Shown: piece after piece, positions 6,967-10,886 of the stretch
How the letters are laid out: every line of letters starts with the position of its first letter
Numbering within the stretch: position 1 is the first letter of the stretch
Source: UBA5359 sp028699365 [NCBI: bacterium]
GTDB taxonomy: Bacteria > UBP13 > UBA5359
Assembly: GCA_028699365.1 (NCBI GenBank)
Contig: JAQVUQ010000051.1
Location: forward strand, 1-10,886
Reading direction: 5' to 3'
DNA: 10,886 bases
Notes under the pieces: generated by a model
The model's database searches: none
Seen by the model: only the letters and a program-made list of their open reading frames with translations
Told to the model about the DNA's origin: nothing
Position numbers and translations under genes: made by a program

Positions 6967-7626
6967 TCAGACAGCCTCTTCCATATCGTCCTCGTTGCCC
7001 AGGATCTCCCGGCCCAGCTTGCGTTTGATGCGCTGCAGAGCGTTATCCACGGACTTAACGGGCTTATCCAGGGTTTCGGCTATCTGGCTGTATGATTTAC
7101 ATTCCAGGTAGAGCGTGAGCACGCCCATCTCGAAGCCGCTCAGGGTGGTCCTGATCCGGTCCTGGAGATTGTGCAGCACCAGTTGCTGGATGACCACCTC
7201 CTGCGGGTCCACCTCGGTGCCCATGAGAAAGGAATCCATCATGGCTCCATCGCTGCACTCATCGTTGATGGGCTTGTTCAGCGATACGTACGAATTGAGA
7301 AAACTGTGTTTCTGGCGGGTGGCCGCTTTGATGGCGGTGATTATCTGGCGGGTCACGCAGATCTCGGCAAAGGCCTTGAAAGAGACGGCCCTGTCCGCTT
7401 TGTAATCCCTGATGGCCTTGTAAAGACCGATCATGCCTTCCTGGATAATGTCATCGCTGTCGGCTCCCATCAGGAAATAGGATTTAGCCTTGCCCCTGAT
7501 GAAATTTCTGTACTTGTGGAGCAAATGCTCCGCTGCCTGCTGGTTGCCCTCGCGTGCCTGCAAGGCGATTTCCTCATCCAGCATGGTCTGATACACCGGA
7601 CGAACGGACTGAAAAGTACCGATCAA
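6967..7626 (-). CDS. sigH: RNA polymerase sigma-H factor (stationary phase/sporulation)
   Basis: This 219-residue sigma-70 family factor directs RNA polymerase to early-sporulation and transition-state promoters. Region 2 is clear, with DDIIQEGMIGLYKAIRDY (58-75), which contacts core polymerase, and the following -10-recognition helix FAEICVTRQIITAIKAATRQKH. Region 4 (about 160-205) has the helix-turn-helix YSQIAETLDKPVKSVDNALQRIK, which reads the -35 element. I choose a TTG start at 7626: GGGGGAGG lies 8-9 nt upstream and the resulting length matches other SigH proteins of about 218 residues. An in-frame ATG further upstream at 7725 adds 33 residues of non-homologous-looking sequence without an SD, and the first internal ATG (7584) also lacks one. 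It has its own promoter and a long leader. Presence in the cysE-cysS-rlmB block is the normal Firmicute context. Confidence 0.95.
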   Translation of the reverse strand: MIGTFQSVRPVYQTMLDEEIALQAREGNQQAAEHLLHKYRNFIRGKAKSYFLMGADSDDIIQEGMIGLYKAIRDYKADRAVSFKAFAEICVTRQIITAIKAATRQKHSFLNSYVSLNKPINDECSDGAMMDSFLMGTEVDPQEVVIQQLVLHNLQDRIRTTLSGFEMGVLTLYLECKSYSQIAETLDKPVKSVDNALQRIKRKLGREILGNEDDMEEAV

Positions 7627-7640
7627 ACGGACCGCCCTCC

Positions 7641-7699
7641 CCCAGAGAGTTATTACACAAAATACGATATAATGGCTATGTCTTGCTACCTTCTCTGGG
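7641..7699 (-). promoter_or_regulatory. Inverted repeat in the sigH leader next to the SD
   Basis: CCCAGAGA and TCTCTGGG (7692-7699 and 7641-7648) form a perfect 8-bp inverted repeat separated by 43 nt in the minus-strand leader. The 3' arm ends directly at the GGGGGAGG SD of sigH and shares its first G residues. Folding could therefore reduce ribosome access. An 8-bp match in a leader of this length has a sizeable chance of arising at random, so support is weak. Confidence 0.25.
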
Positions 7700-7794
7700 C
7701 TATACCGGCCTGTAACAGCGCTCACTCTAGCAAAATGCGCTTACCGTTGTGATCGGCTGTTGTATAACTTTTTAATTGAAATGCTTACATTCCC

Positions 7795-7823
7795 ATTATA
7801 TGCGGATGAGGAGCAACGGTCAA
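7795..7823 (-). promoter_or_regulatory. Consensus sigma-A promoter for sigH
   Basis: On the minus strand TTGACC (7818-7823) is separated by exactly 17 nt from a perfect TATAAT (7795-7800). Transcription should start near 7788, giving a leader of about 160 nt before the TTG start at 7626. The promoter lies 25 nt after the rlmB stop codon. A sigma-A promoter in front of sigH agrees with known control of B. subtilis sigH, where AbrB represses a sigma-A promoter; I cannot identify an AbrB site by eye. Confidence 0.85.
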
Positions 7824-7847
7824 TAGGGATTTTTACCGGTCGCAAAG

Positions 7848-8582
7848 TTACCCGACCGAGCGTTGCCTGACGGCTTCAAAGAGCAGAACAGCCGCCGCGG
7901 CCGAGACGTTGAGTGAGGATATACGGCCAAGCAGGGGTATGCGGACAAGCAGGTCGCATTCCTGGCGAACCAGGCGTCCCAGACCCTTGGATTCCCCGCC
8001 CAGGACCAGGGCCAGGGGTATGTTCAGATCGGCTTCATAGTAAAGGTCTTGAGCATCGGCTTCGGCGCCGGCTACCCAGATGCCGGCTTCCTTGATGCGA
8101 TGCATGGCTGCCACCAGGTTGTTGACGTGGGCCACCGGCATGTATTCTATGGCGCCGGCCGAACTTCTGGCCACGGCCGCCGTCAGTCCCACGGAGCGAC
8201 GCTTGGGTATGACGATACCGTCGGCCCCGGCCACCTCGGCGGAACGCATGACGGCGCCCAGGTTGCCGGGATCGTTGACTTCATCCAGGATCACCAGCAG
8301 CGGCAGACGCCCGCTTTGGCCGGCTGCTGCCAGCATATCGTCCAGTTCAACATAATTCCAGGCGGAGAGGATGGCGATTACGCCCTGATGCAGGGGAACT
8401 ATCTCATCCAGCTTGGCGCGGTCCACCTCCTGGACGTAGGTCCCGGCCTGCCGGGCCTGCTCCACCAGACGATTAAAAGACTCCCCTCTCAGGGAGCCTT
8501 TGGCAACCAATATCTTTTCGATGGGGTGGCCCGCCTTGAGGGCCTCGTTGACGGCATTGCGCCCGGCTGCGTAGTTCATCAT
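7848..8582 (-). CDS. rlmB: 23S rRNA (guanosine-2'-O)-methyltransferase RlmB (SpoU/TrmH family)
   Basis: The 244-residue protein is a SPOUT-class, trefoil-knot methyltransferase that by family places a 2'-O-methyl group on a guanosine of the 23S rRNA peptidyl-transferase region (G2251 in E. coli numbering). The N-terminal RNA substrate-binding domain starts with AAGRNAVNEAL. The three SpoU motifs follow: NDPGNLGAVMRSAE (103-116, with the key N and R), LGGESKGLG (194-202) and IPLLGRISSLNVSAA (215-229). Its ATG overlaps the cysS stop (ATGATGA), with GGAGG 5 nt upstream; a second ATG directly after the first (8579) would also fit. The exact target nucleotide is inferred from the family; TrmH-like paralogues with other targets exist in Firmicutes. 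Confidence 0.93.
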   Translation of the reverse strand: MMNYAAGRNAVNEALKAGHPIEKILVAKGSLRGESFNRLVEQARQAGTYVQEVDRAKLDEIVPLHQGVIAILSAWNYVELDDMLAAAGQSGRLPLLVILDEVNDPGNLGAVMRSAEVAGADGIVIPKRRSVGLTAAVARSSAGAIEYMPVAHVNNLVAAMHRIKEAGIWVAGAEADAQDLYYEADLNIPLALVLGGESKGLGRLVRQECDLLVRIPLLGRISSLNVSAAAAVLLFEAVRQRSVG

Positions 8583-10003
8583 ACCTTCCTCCAGGTGGTG
8601 CCTTCCGTCCTGTCCTCCAGAGCGATGCCTATACCCTGCAGGCGATCGCGCAGCAGGTCGGAGAGATCCCAGAGCTTGCGCGTCCTGAGCTCTCTTCTGA
8701 CCTCTATCAGCAGATCCATCAGCTCTTCCGTCATGCCTGTCAGGCCGGTCTCTTCGCGCAGTATGCCCAGCAGGTCGCCCATGTGGTGCATACCGTCCAG
8801 CAGGCTCTGCAGCAGCGTCGCCGCTCCGGGCATCTCAGCCAGGCCTGCCTCGGCCAGCAGGCGGTTGGCCTCGCCGGCCAGACCGTGCAAAGCGGCCAAT
8901 GCACCGGCGGTATTGAAATCATCGTCCATGGCGGCGTCAAAGTCCGCCTGCAGTGCGGTCACCCGCTCCAGGCGGGCGGCGTCCGGGCTGCCTCCCTGCG
9001 GCAGCCTGGCCAGGGCGCGGGTCAGGCTGTCCCTGGTCTGGCGCAACCGCTCAAGAGCCCGTTTGGCCTCTTCCAGACGCTCGTCGCTGAAATCTATGGG
9101 ACTGCGGTAATGGACGGAAACGAGGTAGTAACGCACCACTTCCGCCTCGTATCGCTCCAGTATCTGGCGCACGGTGAAGAAGTTCCCCAGTGACTTGGAC
9201 ATCTTCTCCTTGTCTATGGTGACAAAGCCGTTGTGCATCCAGTAACGGGAGAAGGGACTGCAACCGGAATAGGCCTCGGACTGGGCGATCTCGTTCTCGT
9301 GATGGGGAAAGATCAGATCCTGCCCGCCGCCGTGGATATCGAAGCCGCAGCCCAGGTATTTGAGCGACATGGCGGAACACTCGATATGCCAGCCGGGACG
9401 CCCCGGTCCCCAGGGGCTCTGCCAGGCGGGCTCGCCTTCCTTGGCTCTCTTCCAGAGGGCGAAATCCAGCGGGCTGCACTTGCGCTCGTCGATCTCCACC
9501 CGGGCTCCGGACCGCATCTCCTCCAGGTCCCTGCCGGACAGGGAACCGTACGGCGCAAAGCGCGCCACGTCAAAGTAGACGTCGCCGTCCACCTCATAGG
9601 CGTATTCCTTCTGCTGGAGCACGGCCACCATCTCCACCACGGCCTCTATGTGCTCCGTGACCCGGGGATAAACGGATGCCCTGATGATCCCCAGGGCGTC
9701 CATATCCTCGAAATAGGCGTCTATATAGCGTTGTGCCAGCGCCACGGGATCTATGCCCTCCTGCGCGGCACGGTTGATGATCTTATCGTCGACATCGGTG
9801 AAGTTCTGAACATGGTAGACTTCGTACCCCAGGTGCTGCAGATATCGTTTGACGACATCGAAAGTCACATAGGCCCGGGCATGGCCCAGGTGGGAATAAT
9901 CGTACGGCGTTACGCCGCAGACATACATGGATACGCAACCGGGACGGGCGGGGACAAACTCCTCTTTCCGTCCGTTCATGGTGTTATAAAGCCGCAGGGG
10001 CAT
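8579..10003 (-). CDS. cysS: Cysteinyl-tRNA synthetase
   Basis: This 474-residue class I aminoacyl-tRNA synthetase charges tRNA-Cys using ATP. The zinc site that selects cysteine is visible as C29, C209, H234 and E238. The nucleotide-binding HIGH motif appears as HLGH (38-41, in YDYSHLGHARAY) and the second signature as KMSKS (267-271). The C-terminal helical, tRNA-binding part (from about 300) includes the DALR-type region and ends WRKV. The length fits bacterial CysRS. It starts at ATG 10003 with a strong SD (AGGAGGTG), 14 nt after the cysE stop, and overlaps rlmB by four bases. Co-transcription with cysE links cysteine supply to cysteine charging, as in many Firmicutes. Confidence 0.97.
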   Translation of the reverse strand: MPLRLYNTMNGRKEEFVPARPGCVSMYVCGVTPYDYSHLGHARAYVTFDVVKRYLQHLGYEVYHVQNFTDVDDKIINRAAQEGIDPVALAQRYIDAYFEDMDALGIIRASVYPRVTEHIEAVVEMVAVLQQKEYAYEVDGDVYFDVARFAPYGSLSGRDLEEMRSGARVEIDERKCSPLDFALWKRAKEGEPAWQSPWGPGRPGWHIECSAMSLKYLGCGFDIHGGGQDLIFPHHENEIAQSEAYSGCSPFSRYWMHNGFVTIDKEKMSKSLGNFFTVRQILERYEAEVVRYYLVSVHYRSPIDFSDERLEEAKRALERLRQTRDSLTRALARLPQGGSPDAARLERVTALQADFDAAMDDDFNTAGALAALHGLAGEANRLLAEAGLAEMPGAATLLQSLLDGMHHMGDLLGILREETGLTGMTEELMDLLIEVRRELRTRKLWDLSDLLRDRLQGIGIALEDRTEGTTWRKV

Positions 10004-10017
10004 CAGCCACCTCCTGT

Positions 10018-10668
10018 TTAATTTTTTGTTTCACTGTCGCTGTGAAGCTCGTCTATGCGACGCTCCAGGGATTCTATCTTCTTCAGCAGGCAGTGGAGCA
10101 TCTGCGCTTCGGGATCCGGCAGATTGCCGTGCTCCAGGGCTCCGACAACACGTCTGCCTCCCTGCACCACCACGCGGCCGGGAACACCCACCACGGTGCA
10201 GTTGGCCGGTACCGGCTTGACGACCACGGCGTTGGCTCCCACCTTGGCGTTATCGCCCACGGTTATGGACCCCAAAACCTTGGCGCCGGTGCTGATCATA
10301 ACGTTATCGCCGATAGTGGGATGGCGCTTCCCCTGCTCTTTGCCGGTTCCGCCCAGGGTCACACCCTGGTACAGGGTTACGTTGTCCCCTATCTCGGCGG
10401 TCTCGCCGATAACGGTGCCCATGCCGTGATCTATGAAGAAGCTGCTGCCTATGACCGCCCCCGGATGTATCTCGATACCCGTGAAGAAACGGGCCACCTG
10501 TGAAATCAGGCGCGGGATCAGCGGCACGCCCCGGCGCCAAAGGCGATGGGCAATCCGATGCCAGATTATGGCATGCAGACCGGGATAGGTCAGCACTTCA
10601 ATAATATTGCGCGCGGCGGGATCGCGTTCAAAAACCGCCCGTATATCAGCTCTTATGGTACCCAGCAT
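10018..10668 (-). CDS. cysE: Serine O-acetyltransferase
   Basis: The 216-residue enzyme transfers acetyl from acetyl-CoA to L-serine, making O-acetylserine, the first committed step of cysteine synthesis. After the N-terminal helical part with VFERDPAAR (12-20) it has the left-handed beta-helix of hexapeptide repeats (about 64-170). Catalytic-site residues are in EIHPGA (66-71) and DHGMG (80-84), followed by the [19 protein letters not shown] segment (102-120). The short tail (about 175-216) carries a basic, helical ending. I choose ATG 10668 because the near-perfect SD AAGGGGGGTGA lies 5 nt upstream and the protein then begins [10 protein letters not shown] as in relatives; a GTG at 10677 lies inside the SD itself. 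The leader contains unusual octamer repeats, and no T-box is recognisable. Confidence 0.95.
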   Translation of the reverse strand: MLGTIRADIRAVFERDPAARNIIEVLTYPGLHAIIWHRIAHRLWRRGVPLIPRLISQVARFFTGIEIHPGAVIGSSFFIDHGMGTVIGETAEIGDNVTLYQGVTLGGTGKEQGKRHPTIGDNVMISTGAKVLGSITVGDNAKVGANAVVVKPVPANCTVVGVPGRVVVQGGRRVVGALEHGNLPDPEAQMLHCLLKKIESLERRIDELHSDSETKN

Positions 10669-10684
10669 CGCCTTCACCCCCCTT

Positions 10685-10861
10685 GTTAGCTTTTTAGCTG
10701 TTTAGCTTGTTAGCTATTTAGTAGTATTCACGCAGACCGCTCAGGCTTTACGATCTTATTGCCTTTACTAGTTTTTCAGCTATTTAGGCTATTAGCAGCA
10801 TCCAGGCAGATTACGCTTCCTTTACGTTTTCTGCGTTCTCCTAAACAGCTAAATAGCTAAA
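10685..10861 (-). repeat. Octamer arrays forming an imperfect long inverted repeat upstream of cysE
   Basis: On the plus strand, 10686-10717 holds four tandem copies of TTAGCTNN in strict 8-nt register, with a fifth degenerate copy at 10718-10725. Positions 10845-10860 hold two copies in the opposite sense (NNAGCTAA), followed by a decayed one. Degenerate relatives lie at 10776-10798. The 21-nt segments 10685-10705 and 10841-10861 are reverse complements at 19 of 21 positions, including a 13-nt perfect core (10693-10705 with 10841-10853). A second 12-nt perfect match pairs 10710-10721 with 10849-10860. In the cysE transcript this could fold into a long stem ending directly at the SD. Not coding in any frame I can support. 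Confidence 0.7.
10806..10834 (-). promoter_or_regulatory. Small hairpin inside the cysE leader
   Basis: GCAGA (10806-10810) pairs with TCTGC (10830-10834), then a 2x2 T-T internal loop, then ACG/CGT, with a 9-nt loop. It lies between the two octamer arms. It could be a nested stem of the larger inverted repeat. It is short and interrupted, so it may be chance. Confidence 0.25.
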
Positions 10862-10886
10862 CTGCTCTGTTTAGTCGTTGCAGCAC

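Noticed and set aside
6961-6972. Terminator after sigH
   Set aside because: Only a short GC-rich self-complementary patch (AGCGGCGCT) near the stop, without a proper loop or U tract.
7668-7673. Plus-strand TATAAT as a promoter
   Set aside because: No -35-like hexamer 16-18 nt upstream (GAGAGT at 17 nt) and no plus-strand gene downstream.
7627-7725. 33-residue N-terminal extension of SigH
   Set aside because: No SD before the upstream ATG, it runs through the leader, and the TTG at 7626 has a good SD and gives the family length.
7837-7858. Terminator after rlmB
   Set aside because: CGGTCG/CGACCG can pair around a 10-nt loop, but on the minus strand it is followed by GTAAAAATCC, with no U tract.
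10684-10725. CRISPR array
   Set aside because: The repeat unit is 8 nt in direct tandem with no unique spacers, and no cas genes are present.
10669-10886. A cysteine T-box riboswitch before cysE
   Set aside because: T-boxes are common before cysE/cysS operons, but I find no GGGTGGNACCGCG antiterminator box or specifier stem and no intrinsic terminator in the leader.
10857-10886. Tail of an upstream gene (for example gltX) at the right edge
   Set aside because: Minus-strand frames run only a few codons to TAG/TAA and nothing recognisable is encoded, so I cannot support it.

Overview
The window reads as chromosome of an anaerobic, endospore-forming Clostridia-type Firmicute of medium-high GC. 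The evidence is a sporulation sigma factor gene (sigH) in the classic Firmicute cysE-cysS-rlmB-sigH block, Gram-positive-type Shine-Dalgarno (SD) sequences before nearly every gene, GTG/TTG starts, and an oxygen-sensitive 2-oxoacid:ferredoxin oxidoreductase. The genus cannot be fixed from the sequence alone. Every gene I can support lies on the minus strand, so the biological order runs from high to low coordinates.

Region by region: (a) 10669-10886 is an untranslated leader or intergenic stretch with arrays of a TTAGCTNN octamer in opposite orientations. (b) 10668-7848 holds cysE, cysS and rlmB, tightly packed, making O-acetylserine, Cys-tRNA and a 2'-O-methyl mark on 23S rRNA. The mini-III RNase gene that often sits between cysS and rlmB is absent. 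(c) A consensus sigma-A promoter (7795-7823) drives sigH (6967-7626) through a ~160-nt leader. (d) A second promoter (6923-6951) and a leader with a strong hairpin precede a six-gene operon: iorA, iorB, a tandem ACT-domain protein, a sodium:solute symporter, a PaaK-type arylacetate-CoA ligase and an orphan DNA methyltransferase. (e) A consensus promoter overlapping the methyltransferase stop codon drives a tRNA-Thr(UGU) gene. (f) 1-260 has no gene but ends in a 13-bp hairpin that would bury an SD whose gene must start just off the left edge.

How the genes fit together: IorAB interconverts aryl pyruvates and arylacetyl-CoAs with ferredoxin. The ligase makes arylacetyl-CoA from free arylacetate and ATP. 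The transporter could move the acid, and the ACT protein could sense an amino acid. This suggests either aromatic amino acid catabolism or, read in reverse, salvage of arylacetates into Phe, Tyr and Trp. The role of the methyltransferase at the end of this operon is unexplained and is one of the more interesting points. The other points worth checking are the SD-burying hairpin with a five-codon mini-ORF at the left edge and the octamer inverted repeat upstream of cysE.
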